Below are positions 8,811 to 17,144 of a stretch of DNA of 64,000 nucleotides, piece by piece; within the stretch, counting starts at the first letter, position 1; each line of letters opens with the position of its first letter. Below the pieces are notes generated by a model. It was given only the letters and a program-made list of their open reading frames with translations, was not told the origin of the DNA and searched no databases. The DNA comes from Pseudarthrobacter phenanthrenivorans Sphe3 (GTDB taxonomy: Bacteria > Actinomycetota > Actinomycetes > Actinomycetales > Micrococcaceae). The stretch is taken from NCBI RefSeq assembly GCF_000189535.1, contig NC_015147.1, positions 30,457-94,456 on the forward strand. Reading direction: 5' to 3'. The translations under genes and the position numbers were made by a program.

Positions 8811-9225
8811 GGGCTTGGGGGAGTGGGACGACGAACTGGAGGACGACGCGGCAGCAACGGAGCCAGCCGAGGAGGAGTCGCAAGCTCCTGAGCTGTTCTA
8901 CCCGAACGTCGCCCAATTCGTCAGCGAAAAGCTGGCCACCACCTACCGCCGGCAGCTCAACGTGCAAGGCGGAGTGACCTGGTGCCCGCAGTGGTGGAAG
9001 CACGCTGAAGCCATCAGCCGTCTCGAAGCACTTTGGCGTGCCTGGGAGTTCCTGCGCCTTGACAGCACCACAGGGATGAGCGTGTGGTGGCGCGACCACG
9101 CAGACCACCACATGTCCGTTCTGCTCTCAACAGATGGGCCGTTCAAGGGATGCACCCCGGACGACGGCCACCGCTCCAAACTCGCCCCTCTACCCTGCGA
9201 GGAACCACCCGCAGGGTTGTTCTAA
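8803..9225 (+). CDS. DUF4913 domain protein
   Basis: 140 residues from the ATG at 8803, overlapping the end of the coupling protein. After an acidic N-terminus (about 28 residues) comes the DUF4913 signature: an LATTYRRQL-like segment, WCPQWWKHAEAISRLEALW and WWRDHADHHMSVLLS. The family is frequent at the ends of actinobacterial conjugation operons, and its role is unknown. The strong aromatic and histidine conservation suggests a folded interaction domain rather than a membrane component. Confidence 0.8.
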   Translation: MPEGLGEWDDELEDDAAATEPAEEESQAPELFYPNVAQFVSEKLATTYRRQLNVQGGVTWCPQWWKHAEAISRLEALWRAWEFLRLDSTTGMSVWWRDHADHHMSVLLSTDGPFKGCTPDDGHRSKLAPLPCEEPPAGLF

Positions 9226-9265
9226 AACCGAGTTGTTTGCCAACGCTCAAGGGTGACTACGCGGG

Positions 9266-9385
9266 CTGCCCACAGTTGGGGTCAATCCGGGTTATCCACG
9301 GCTGGAAATCGGGAGCCATCGGGAAAGCTCCCTCAGCAGCAGTAGCGGTGGATAACCCATCAGGATTGTCCCCGGCTGTGGGCAG
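9266..9385. repeat. 120-bp nested palindrome with inverted DnaA-box-like sites
   Basis: The outer arms CTGCCCACAG (9266-9275) and CTGTGGGCAG (9376-9385) are perfect complements. Inside are GGGGTCAATCC with GGATTGTCCCC, GGGTTATCCAC with GTGGATAACCC, and an inner GGGAGC/GCTCCC hairpin. The middle arms contain TTATCCAC in opposite orientations, one base short of the DnaA consensus TTATCCACA. It could be a replication or priming site, or a large terminator for the tra operon. The flanking 9226-9470 holds no gene. Confidence 0.6.
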
Positions 9386-9470
9386 TCGGAGCCAACAATC
9401 CGGACCAGCATTGGGCGCCCGGCCGTCAGGTGCGTCTAAGAGCGCTCGGTGGGCCCACAAAAACTTCTAG

Positions 9471-11172
9471 CCTCGGGATTTCATCGGGGGTGTGACCGGA
9501 GTCCGTAATTAAAGCCTGAAAGGTGCCTCTGACGTGGGAAAATGTAGTTACCACACCGCATTTTCTACGCACATCAGGGAGCACCTCGCAGGTGAACTAC
9601 TTTACCGGTTTTTACCCGTCGGTCCGAGTTGATTCCTCCGGCGGGGGTGTGGTGTCTCAAGCCGGTGGCGTGATCCTGACGTCGATGGTGAAGGCGGCTG
9701 GTCTTGGCACCGGTTTGTCGGAGGCTTTGGAGCCGTGGCGCAAGCCCTTCGCCACGCACGACCCGGGCAAGATCCTCACCGATCTGGCCCTGTCATTGGC
9801 CACGGGCGGGGACAGTGTCTCTGACATTGACCGGCTCCGCAACGAGCCCGGGGTCTACGGGCTCGTTGCCTCTGATCCGACCATTAGCCGGCTGTTCAAG
9901 ATCTTGGCAACTGTAAAGCCTGCCAAGGCGCTGGCGGCCATCAACGGCGCCCGTGCCAAGGCTCGGGCCCATGTGTGGGCGCAGGCCGGGAAGGACTCGC
10001 CCCTGCACGCGGTGAGCGCGGGGAACCCGCTGGTCATCGACCTCGACGCGTCCCTCCTGAATTCCCATTCAGAGAAGGAAGACGCCCGCCCAACGTGGAA
10101 AAAGGGCTTCGGATTCCACCCTCTGTGTTCCTTCCTTGACCACGGGATTCTGGGCACCGGTGAGCCGCTGGTGACCCTGCTGCGGCCCGGTAATGCCGGT
10201 TCCAACACGGTTGCCGACCACATCCAGGTCGTCAAAGACTCCGTCAAACAACTCCCGACGGGGTACCGGTCCGGGCGGAAAATCATGATCCGCACCGATT
10301 CCGCCGGCGGCACGCACGGGTTCCTGGACTGGCTCACTGCCAAGGGTCGCAACTTCTCCTACTCTGTGGGGTTTCCGATCCACGGCGCCGTGGCAGATGT
10401 CCTGCCCCTGGTCCCCACAGACGGGTGGACCAAGGCGTACGACAGCGACGGGGTTGAGCGCGACGGCGCCTGGGTCGCGGACATCACCGGCATGCTGGAG
10501 CTGTCCTCATGGCCTGCCGGGATGCGGGTCATCGTCCGCAAGGAAATCCCGCACGTCGGCGCCCAGCTGCGGATCACCGACATCGACGGGCACCGCTACA
10601 CGGCCATCGCGACGAACCAGGAAAAGGCCAACTGGCCACGTTGGAGGTCCGCCACCGGCTCCGGGCACGCTGCGAGGACAGGATCCGCAACGCCAAAGAC
10701 ACCGGCCTGGCCAACCTGCCCTTCCACGCCTTTACCGGCAATGAACTCTGGTGCCACGTGGTCATGCTCGCCGCTGAGATCATGGCCTGGACCCAAATGA
10801 TTGCCTTGAGCGGCACAAAGGCCAGACGCTGGGAGCCTAAGAAACTCCGCGCGAGGCTGTTCGAAATCGGCGGCAAAATCGCCAGCCACGCCCGCCGAAC
10901 CACCCTGCACCTGGCCACAACAGCACCGGACGTGGCGCTGCTGCTCAAGGGAATGAAACGCCTCGCGGTACTGAGCCCGCCATAGCGGGACACCAACCGT
11001 CCGCCGCTCATCCAGACAGAACCAGCACCACCGTGACCGGCGTGGAACCCGTCACCGACAACCGCCAGATGGTCAGCGGTCATTACTGTCACACCCAAAT
11101 GCCACAATGGCAACCCTCAGGCAGCCAGTAAGCCCTGATCCACTGAAAACGGCGCCTCATGAAAGATCGAGG
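9471..11172. mobile_element. Complete IS1380-family insertion sequence with CTAG target duplication
   Basis: 1702 bp. The left end CCTCGGGATTTCAT (9471 onward) and right end ATGAAAGATCGAGG (ending 11172) are imperfect inverted repeats, and CTAG flanks both ends (9467-9470 and 11173-11176), the 4-bp duplication expected of this family. The length fits IS1380 elements. The single transposase gene is frameshifted, so the copy may be inactive. The right end lies 25 bp upstream of the SIR2 gene start and may influence its transcription. Confidence 0.8.
9592..10985 (+). pseudogene. IS1380-family transposase, single-base frameshift
   Basis: A DDE transposase of the IS1380 family in two frames. The first part runs from a GTG at 9592 (an ATG-less start is likely; AGGGA lies about ten bases upstream) through PLVIDLDASLLNSHSEK and IRTDSAGGTHGF, which carry the first catalytic acidic residues. 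Near 10621-10632 the reading frame is lost. The expected continuation (GQLATLEVRHRLRARCEDR, then NAKDTGLANLP and ELWCHVVMLAAE) resumes in another frame and ends at 10985. Restoring one G in the GAAAAGGCC region rejoins the frames, so this is either a one-base deletion or a sequencing error. Confidence 0.8.
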
Positions 11173-11197
11173 CTAGGCACTGACCTATTGTGGCGTT

Positions 11198-12979
11198 ATG
11201 ACTCCGCGCACCATCGATCCCCGCATCAGCCTCGCACTGTCCGTACAAGCCCAGCCCGGTGTTTATGCCCTCCTTATCGGTTCCGGAACTTCCACCGGGG
11301 CCGGGATCCCCACAGGCTGGGGAGTCATCAATGACTTGGTGCGCCAAGCCGCAGCAGCAGAGGGCACAACACTGAGTGCTGACCCCGCCGACGAGGAAAT
11401 AGATGAATGGTGGGTTAACCATGGTGATGGCAACGAGCTCGGATACTCCGGGCTCCTTGAATCACTAGGCCGAACGCCTGCCGCCCGCAGCGCACTCCTG
11501 CACAGCTACTTCGAACCAAACGACGAGGATAGAGCGGACAACCGCAAGGTGCCCGGTAAGGCACACCACGCAATTGCTGAACTCGTGCAACGAGGAGCCA
11601 TACGTGTTATCCTCACCACCAATTTCGACAGCCTCATCGAGCAAGCACTAGATCAGGCGTCCGTTCCGTACCAAGTGCTGTCCTCAGAGAGTGCTATCAA
11701 AGCGCGAAAGCCACTGCACCATGCTGACTGCACTGTCATAAAGCTTCACGGGGATTACAAGTCACTTGACCAGAAAAACACGCTGGCCGAGTTGACCGAC
11801 TACGGGCAGGCAACACGTGAAATTCTCCACGAGGTCATGGAAAACTTCGGGCTGATCATTAACGGGTGGTCAGCCGACTGGGACAAAGCATTGGTAGAGG
11901 CGCTGGAAGGCCGCCAGAGTCGCCGCTATCCGTTGTACTGGACTACGTTGTATGGCCCAGGGCCTGCGGCCGCCGCGCTGATCGAACAACATGGAGCCGC
12001 CGTTATCAGCGGCGTCACCGCCGACGAATTCTTCCCAGACCTGCAGCAACGGCTCGAATCCCTAGATTCTCTTGCCGCACCGCAGCTAACTGAAGATATG
12101 GCAATCGCCCGCCTCAAGAGGCTCCTTCCGTACAGGGAGTCCTACATCGAGATATGTGAACTCTTGACCAGTGAAATCAGAACGCTGGCCTCGTACATCC
12201 GTGAGCGCGGGGGTTCCTTTCCTCCTGGTGGAGATTACGCAACTGCCTTCGATAATGAATGTTTGTCCCTCCGTAACCGCTCGCAAACTCTGATTCGTCT
12301 AATCGCGACCGGTGTGGCATTTGACCGTGACCGCATTCACGGTGACCTTTGGGTGTGGGCGGTTCAGCAGCTCATGAAGGCGAGAGGGCAGGTTTCGTCC
12401 TTTCAGGAAGGCTGGTTCAATTTGGCCCATTACCCTGCCCTATTGGCTCTACGGGCCATAGCGATGATTGCTGTCACCGAAGACCGCGAGGACGTGTTTA
12501 TCCGAGCGGCGAGTGAGCCGAAGTGGAAGGATGCCTATTCCGGCCGCGATCCCGAACCTGCCTTCCTGGTTCTGCAGGACGAGAGGGTTGTTTCCTACGA
12601 CTTAGCAAAAGCAGCGCCGCGATGGAACGGGACGCAGTGGATGTATCCGCAAAGCGAGCTGATTTCAGATGACATGCAAGCCCTGATAGGCCATCTGGTT
12701 GGATCTGGCGACGATTACAAGAAGGCCTTTTGTCAGGCCGAGTACCGCATGGCGTTAGCTCACGTGTTCCTTACTACTCGATCAAGCCGTCCCTCGGCAG
12801 GCAAGTATTGCTATGCAGCCACGCGTGGTGGCGACAAGAACATGTGGCAAAAGGACTTCGAACTCAACGGCGACCGTCAGGCGTGGCGTTGGTTACCGTC
12901 CCCTGATGGAGAAGCAGATCCTTTCGCCACAAAACTTGACGAACTCGCCACGGTCCTAGCCAGGCTGGAGCGCTGGTAA
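11198..12979 (+). CDS. SIR2-domain protein, candidate phage-defence NADase
   Basis: 593 residues. An N-terminal SIR2-like domain (about 1-280) shows the NAD-binding loop GSGTSTGAGIP (residues 28-38), TTNFDSLIE (N142, D144) and a KLHGD motif with the likely catalytic H184. The zinc-ribbon cysteine pairs of deacetylase sirtuins are absent. The rest (about 300 residues) is an uncharacterised, largely helical C-terminal region. Long SIR2 proteins without the zinc module are typical of antiphage systems that deplete NAD+. The location between an IS and a nucleotidyltransferase on a plasmid fits cargo. Defence function is inferred, and no obvious partner gene is adjacent. Confidence 0.7.
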   Translation: MTPRTIDPRISLALSVQAQPGVYALLIGSGTSTGAGIPTGWGVINDLVRQAAAAEGTTLSADPADEEIDEWWVNHGDGNELGYSGLLESLGRTPAARSALLHSYFEPNDEDRADNRKVPGKAHHAIAELVQRGAIRVILTTNFDSLIEQALDQASVPYQVLSSESAIKARKPLHHADCTVIKLHGDYKSLDQKNTLAELTDYGQATREILHEVMENFGLIINGWSADWDKALVEALEGRQSRRYPLYWTTLYGPGPAAAALIEQHGAAVISGVTADEFFPDLQQRLESLDSLAAPQLTEDMAIARLKRLLPYRESYIEICELLTSEIRTLASYIRERGGSFPPGGDYATAFDNECLSLRNRSQTLIRLIATGVAFDRDRIHGDLWVWAVQQLMKARGQVSSFQEGWFNLAHYPALLALRAIAMIAVTEDREDVFIRAASEPKWKDAYSGRDPEPAFLVLQDERVVSYDLAKAAPRWNGTQWMYPQSELISDDMQALIGHLVGSGDDYKKAFCQAEYRMALAHVFLTTRSSRPSAGKYCYAATRGGDKNMWQKDFELNGDRQAWRWLPSPDGEADPFATKLDELATVLARLERW

Positions 12980-13016
12980 GGCGGCCGCCTGCAGTGCAAC
13001 GGGCAGGGACACTCTG

Positions 13017-13067
13017 TACTGCCCCGAGCAGAAGCCACACTTTACAGCTGTTCTGCCGGGGCCAGTA
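13017..13067 (+). terminator. Imperfect hairpin after the SIR2 gene
   Basis: TACTGCCCCGAGCAGAA (13017-13033) pairs with TTCTGCCGGGGCCAGTA (13051-13067) with one or two bulges. It lies 38 bp downstream of the SIR2 stop and has no U-tract, so terminator function is tentative. The rest of 12980-13407 shows no gene I can support. Confidence 0.45.
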
Positions 13068-13407
13068 GCAGGGAGGTGGGACTTGGGCGGGAATATATTT
13101 CTTCCGCGTCAAGACTGTCAGGATGGGACCTAAGATCTCCTCGGTCGTGTGCCCAGAAATACCGAGCCGAACCCTATTCTGACGGCCATTGAGGAGGGCA
13201 CCTGACGTCAGGTTGGGGTTGTAAGCATTTGACGACTCACGTCCCATGAACCAATTCCGCATTTATGCAGGACAGGTGGGCCTTTGCGGCGGTGACTGCG
13301 TTCAGACGCTGGAGCCTGAATTTGTTGTTGGATTGTTTGCTCCCGCAGGTTTCCTATTCGATCCCCTTGCCATTCAAACCACCACCGCCCACGGGTAGCC
13401 TTGAGCC

Positions 13408-14058
13408 ATGACCCCATCCACACCCACCCTCGCGACGCGCTGGGAACCCTTGCCCCCTCGAGTCGTGGCGGAGCTGCTCGGGCCGTCATCGGCGCGTTGG
13501 TGGTTGTCCGGAGGGGTGGCGCTCGACCACTGGCTCGGCACTAACACTCGCGAGCACGACAATATCGATGTCAGCACGACGATCGCGGACCTGCCCCAAG
13601 TGGTGCAGGACTTGCCGGCGCCGTTTAGCGCGTGGGCTCCGTCAGGCGACGGCGTTGTCCCTTGGGCAGAGGCTGATATGGATGCCGATCTGCAGCCGAT
13701 CCGTATCCATGATGACGCAACGGGGGCATGGGTAATGCAGGTCGACGTCGAGGACGGCACGGATAGCCTCTGGGTTTATCGACGAGATCCCCGACTGCAA
13801 CTGCCGTGGGATCGTGCGGTGATCGACGTCGACGGCATTCCGACCGGGGCGCCCGAGGTGCAGCTGGTCTGGAAGGCGCTGCGTCCCCGCCCGGAGGACG
13901 ACGCCGACAAGGATGCGGTACTACCGGAGCTCTCAAACGAAGCCCGCGCCTGGTGGGAACACGCGATTCTAACGATCCACCCGCACTCGTCATGGTCGAT
14001 CCATGTGCGTACCCCGTTCGCTCCGGGTAAGGCCAGCTGGAACAGGACGAGACGCTAG
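13408..14058 (+). CDS. Nucleotidyltransferase-fold protein (aminoglycoside adenylyltransferase-like)
   Basis: 216 residues. WWLSGGVALDHWLGT (residues 31-45) followed by REHDNIDV (D51 and D54) is the GG...(D/E)xD core of minimal nucleotidyltransferases such as the ANT(2'')-type family and AbiEii-like proteins. A later PRLQLPWDRAV and VQLVWKALRPRPEDDADK match the family's C-terminal part. The last 25 residues look unlike the family and may come from a small frameshift. Substrate is unknown. It could be an antibiotic-modifying enzyme, a toxin of an AbiE-like pair (no antitoxin seen) or a housekeeping nucleotidyltransferase. Confidence 0.6.
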   Translation: MTPSTPTLATRWEPLPPRVVAELLGPSSARWWLSGGVALDHWLGTNTREHDNIDVSTTIADLPQVVQDLPAPFSAWAPSGDGVVPWAEADMDADLQPIRIHDDATGAWVMQVDVEDGTDSLWVYRRDPRLQLPWDRAVIDVDGIPTGAPEVQLVWKALRPRPEDDADKDAVLPELSNEARAWWEHAILTIHPHSSWSIHVRTPFAPGKASWNRTRR

Positions 14059-14360
14059 CGCTCCGCTTGGGCCTGCCGGCGACGGGAAGCCTGACTGCCC
14101 TGCCTGTGTCGCGTCGATGAGGTGGCCTACGATCCGGCCGATTCTCAAGAGCGAGTGGTATCACCCTGCAGGACGTGGTCGGGCATTCTCCCAGTGCCGT
14201 GAGTGACGGCTGCCTTCATTAGAAGAACCTCGTCATGCTGCCAGACAATCTCGAGGTCGACTGGCGACACCGGGTCCCACCGTCCCCACCGACCTCTTCA
14301 GTGCGCCGATGCGGCGTGAGCGGCCTGTCCGATTTTTGAGATGCCCGCAGACGCTTATGA
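14059..14360. other. Gap without a recognisable gene
   Basis: Between the nucleotidyltransferase gene and the LysR stop I see only short, biased open frames without ribosome-binding sites. This is a likely junction between the defence-type cargo and the catabolic region. Confidence 0.5.
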
Positions 14361-15263
14361 CTATGACTTGTATTCATCCGCCGCAACCGCATCAAGCACC
14401 AGCGAGCGGAACCATCGCTGCGCCTGCGAGAGGCTGGCCTCGCGCCGCGTGTACAATTCCACCGGCGTGCTGTGCCCGGACCAGGGCAGCTCGGCGATGC
14501 GAAGGCGGGGGAACCAGCCACAGAACACCCCCGCTACATGTCGAGGCAGCAGAACGACCAGATCCGTCGCCTCGAGCACGGCGGGCACGGTGCCGTATTC
14601 CTCCATGGTCAGCACGACCTGGGACATCAAGTCGTGTTCGGTCAGCGCCTGCACAGGATATACGTGCCCGCCACGGGCGGAGACCCGTACAAAGCGCCTC
14701 CCCTCGAACATGTCAGGCCCGGTCGCGGGCAGTGGATGCGACCCGGACGACAGAGCCACGTATTCGACCGAACGCACGTGCGTCCTCCACAGCCGCGGTG
14801 TAGCGATCCGCGACACGGTCAGTGCCAGATCGATGGTGCCGCGGATTAGCCCGCCCTCGACCTCGTCCGAATCGAGCCGTTCTACCTGAATTCGCGGATC
14901 GGCGCCGGCCCGCCCGAGGGCGGTCATGATCGGTGGGAGGAACGTCTGCTCGCCGATCGAGGTGAGTCCGAGGAAGAGTTCGCCGCTGAATCCGGTCGGT
15001 TCGAATACGTCCGATCCCATGACGGTCGCGTCTATTTGTGCCAAGGCGTTGTGTAGGGGCCCAAACAGTTGCGTCGCCTTCGCGGTCGGCACCATGTCGT
15101 TCCCTTCGCGACAGAACAGCTCGTCGCCGAACCGCTCCCTCAGCCGCTTCAGGGAATAACTGACCGTGGGCTGTGTCACGTGCAGTCGTTTGGCGGCGCC
15201 CGTGACGCTGCGCAGCTCGTAGAGCGTGACGAATGTCCGGAGCTGGTTGAGGTCGGTGAACAT
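14361..15263 (-). CDS. LysR-family regulator of the protocatechuate operon
   Basis: 300 residues from the ATG at 15263. N-terminal winged HTH: LRTFVTLYELRSVTGAAKRLHVTQPTVSYSLKRLRERFGDELFCR (about residues 8-52 in segments), followed by the periplasmic-binding-like effector domain (SGELFLGLTSIGEQTFLPP onward). It is divergent from the lig operon, as is usual for LysR activators that sense a pathway intermediate. The candidate operator at 15270-15284 lies between the genes. The effector is likely protocatechuate or a downstream intermediate (inference). Normal length for the family. Confidence 0.85.
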   Translation of the reverse strand: MFTDLNQLRTFVTLYELRSVTGAAKRLHVTQPTVSYSLKRLRERFGDELFCREGNDMVPTAKATQLFGPLHNALAQIDATVMGSDVFEPTGFSGELFLGLTSIGEQTFLPPIMTALGRAGADPRIQVERLDSDEVEGGLIRGTIDLALTVSRIATPRLWRTHVRSVEYVALSSGSHPLPATGPDMFEGRRFVRVSARGGHVYPVQALTEHDLMSQVVLTMEEYGTVPAVLEATDLVVLLPRHVAGVFCGWFPRLRIAELPWSGHSTPVELYTRREASLSQAQRWFRSLVLDAVAADEYKS

Positions 15264-15269
15264 CATGCC

Positions 15270-15284
15270 ATAGATCCTATCTAT
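15270..15284. promoter_or_regulatory. LysR-type T-N11-A box
   Basis: ATAGATCCTATCTAT is a perfect palindrome with 6-bp arms and contains T-N11-A (T15271 to A15283), the LysR consensus geometry. It sits seven bases before the regulator's own start codon, so it would serve autorepression and, across the 15285-15411 gap, activation of ligJ. A partial copy (ATATCTATTCG) follows at about 15298. Confidence 0.6.
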
Positions 15285-15411
15285 GTCTCCGTCTTTACAT
15301 ATCTATTCGACCACTGCAGCAAACACCCCTAGAGTCAATTTGGGGCAGCACTGATCCAACGAAGTGCAGCTGCTTTCGCACCGTTTACACTCAGTGACAA
15401 GGACGACACGC

Positions 15412-16440
15412 GTGATTATCGACATCCACGGCCACTACACCACAGCTCCAACACAGCTCGGAGCCTGGCGTGATCTGCAGATCGCGTTCACTGAAGGACG
15501 CACGGACGCTCCTGACCCTGCGACCCTGCGCATCAGCGATGACGACATCCGTGAGACCATCGAGGCCAACCAGCTCAAGCTCATGAACGAGCGCGGCAGC
15601 GACGTCACCGTATTCAGCCCTCGTGCCTCGTTCATGGCCCACCACATCGGAGACCTCGCTGTGAGCGAGACCTGGGCCCGGATCTGCAACGACCTGTGCG
15701 CCCGCGTCAGCGAGCTCTACCCCGAACGCTTCCTAATGGGGGCGATGCTCCCACAGTCCCCCGGTACGGATCCCGCGACGAGCGTTGCCGAGCTTACGCG
15801 CGCCGTCGAGGAACTCGGCGCCGTCACCGTGAACCTCAACCCCGACCCGTCCGGCGGCAACTGGACGTCCCCGCCGCTGACCGATCGCTCGTGGTACCCG
15901 GTATACGAGAAACTCGTCGAATACGAGATCCCTGCGATGGTGCACGTCAGCACGTCGTGCAACCCGGCCTTCCACACGACCGGAGCGCACTACCTCAATG
16001 CCGACACCACCGCGTTCATGCAACTACTCCAGGGCGACCTGTTCGGCGACTTTCCCGAGTTGAAGCTCGTAATCCCTCACGGCGGCGGCGCCGTTCCCTA
16101 CCACTGGGGGCGCTTCCGTGGGCTCGCAATGGCGCTGGGCAAGCCCGTAATCGAGGAGCACCTGCTGAACAACGTGTTCTTCGACACCTGCGTGTACCAC
16201 CAGCCGGGCATCGACCTTCTCACCAAGGTCGTCCCGACCGAGAACATCCTGTTCGCGAGCGAGATGATCGGCGCCGTGCGCGACGTCGACCCGCGCAGCG
16301 GACACTACTTCGACGACACCAAGCGGTACGTCGACGCCACCACCAACCTGAACGACGCGCAGCGCGCGCAGGTGTTCGAAGACAACGCCCGCCGTGTCTA
16401 CCCACGGCTTGACCGCGCCCTTATTGCGCGCGGGCTCTGA
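15412..16440 (+). CDS. ligJ: 4-Oxalomesaconate hydratase (amidohydrolase family)
   Basis: 342 residues from the GTG at 15412, eight bases after AAGGA. It starts MIIDIHGHYTT, with metal-binding H6 and H8 typical of the amidohydrolase fold. ANQLKLMNERGSD, VTVFSPRASFMAHHIGD, VNLNPDPSGGNW, VIPHGGGAVPYHWGRFRG and FFDTCVYHQPGIDLL strongly resemble Sphingobium LigJ. The reaction is hydration of 4-oxalomesaconate to 4-carboxy-4-hydroxy-2-oxoadipate in the protocatechuate 4,5-cleavage pathway. First gene of the operon and the likely LysR target. Confidence 0.9.
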   Translation: MIIDIHGHYTTAPTQLGAWRDLQIAFTEGRTDAPDPATLRISDDDIRETIEANQLKLMNERGSDVTVFSPRASFMAHHIGDLAVSETWARICNDLCARVSELYPERFLMGAMLPQSPGTDPATSVAELTRAVEELGAVTVNLNPDPSGGNWTSPPLTDRSWYPVYEKLVEYEIPAMVHVSTSCNPAFHTTGAHYLNADTTAFMQLLQGDLFGDFPELKLVIPHGGGAVPYHWGRFRGLAMALGKPVIEEHLLNNVFFDTCVYHQPGIDLLTKVVPTENILFASEMIGAVRDVDPRSGHYFDDTKRYVDATTNLNDAQRAQVFEDNARRVYPRLDRALIARGL

Positions 16441-16451
16441 GAGGACCATCA

Positions 16452-17144
16452 ATGCGACTGAACAACCTCGGCATCGTCCGCACCAACATCGAACGTCCGG
16501 ATCCCACGGACGTCAAACGGCTTTCGCAGTTCGGCGTCTCCACTATCCATGAGGCGATGGGGCGAGTCGGGCTCCTGCGCCCCTACATCAGGCCGGCCTA
16601 CACCGGCGCTAAGCTCTGTGGTCCGGCAGTGACCGTGCTGCTACAGCCTGGTGACAACTGGATGTTCCACGTCGCCGTCGAGCAGGTGCAGGAAGGCGAT
16701 GTGATCGTCGCCGGCTGCACTACCGAAAGCGAGGACGGCTTCTTCGGCGAGCTGCTCGCCACCTCGCTGACCGCCCGCGGCTGCAAGGGCTTGGTGATCG
16801 ACGGTGGTGTCCGCGACGTCGCCGATCTGGAGAAGATGGATTTCCCGGTGTTCTCCCGCGCTGTCAACGCCAAAGGCACGGTCAAGGCCACCCTCGGATC
16901 GGTGAACATCCCCGTAGTGGTCGCGAACGCCGTGGTGAACTCTGGCGACGTGGTCGTGGCCGACGTCGACGGCGTCGTGGTTGTCCCGCGCGAGCTTGTC
17001 AGAGCGGTGGCAGACGCCAGCCAGAAGCGCGAGGATAACGAGGAAGCCAAACGCATGAAGTTCCGCGAGGGCGCCTTGGGCCTGGATGTCTACGGCATGC
17101 GCGGGCCTCTCGCCAAGGCCGGCCTGGAATACGTGGAGAACTGA
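16452..17144 (+). CDS. ligK: 4-Carboxy-4-hydroxy-2-oxoadipate aldolase
   Basis: 230 residues of the RraA-like aldolase fold. GDVIVAGCTTESEDGFFGELLATSLTARG and the binding motif VIDGGVRD (the Arg and Asp coordinate pyruvate and the divalent metal) are clear, as are GDVVVADVDGVVVVPRE and a C-terminal REDNEEAKRMKFREG. It cleaves 4-carboxy-4-hydroxy-2-oxoadipate to pyruvate and oxaloacetate, the last step of the pathway. It begins 11 bases after ligJ with GAGAGGA as ribosome-binding site, and its stop overlaps the next start. Confidence 0.9.
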   Translation: MRLNNLGIVRTNIERPDPTDVKRLSQFGVSTIHEAMGRVGLLRPYIRPAYTGAKLCGPAVTVLLQPGDNWMFHVAVEQVQEGDVIVAGCTTESEDGFFGELLATSLTARGCKGLVIDGGVRDVADLEKMDFPVFSRAVNAKGTVKATLGSVNIPVVVANAVVNSGDVVVADVDGVVVVPRELVRAVADASQKREDNEEAKRMKFREGALGLDVYGMRGPLAKAGLEYVEN

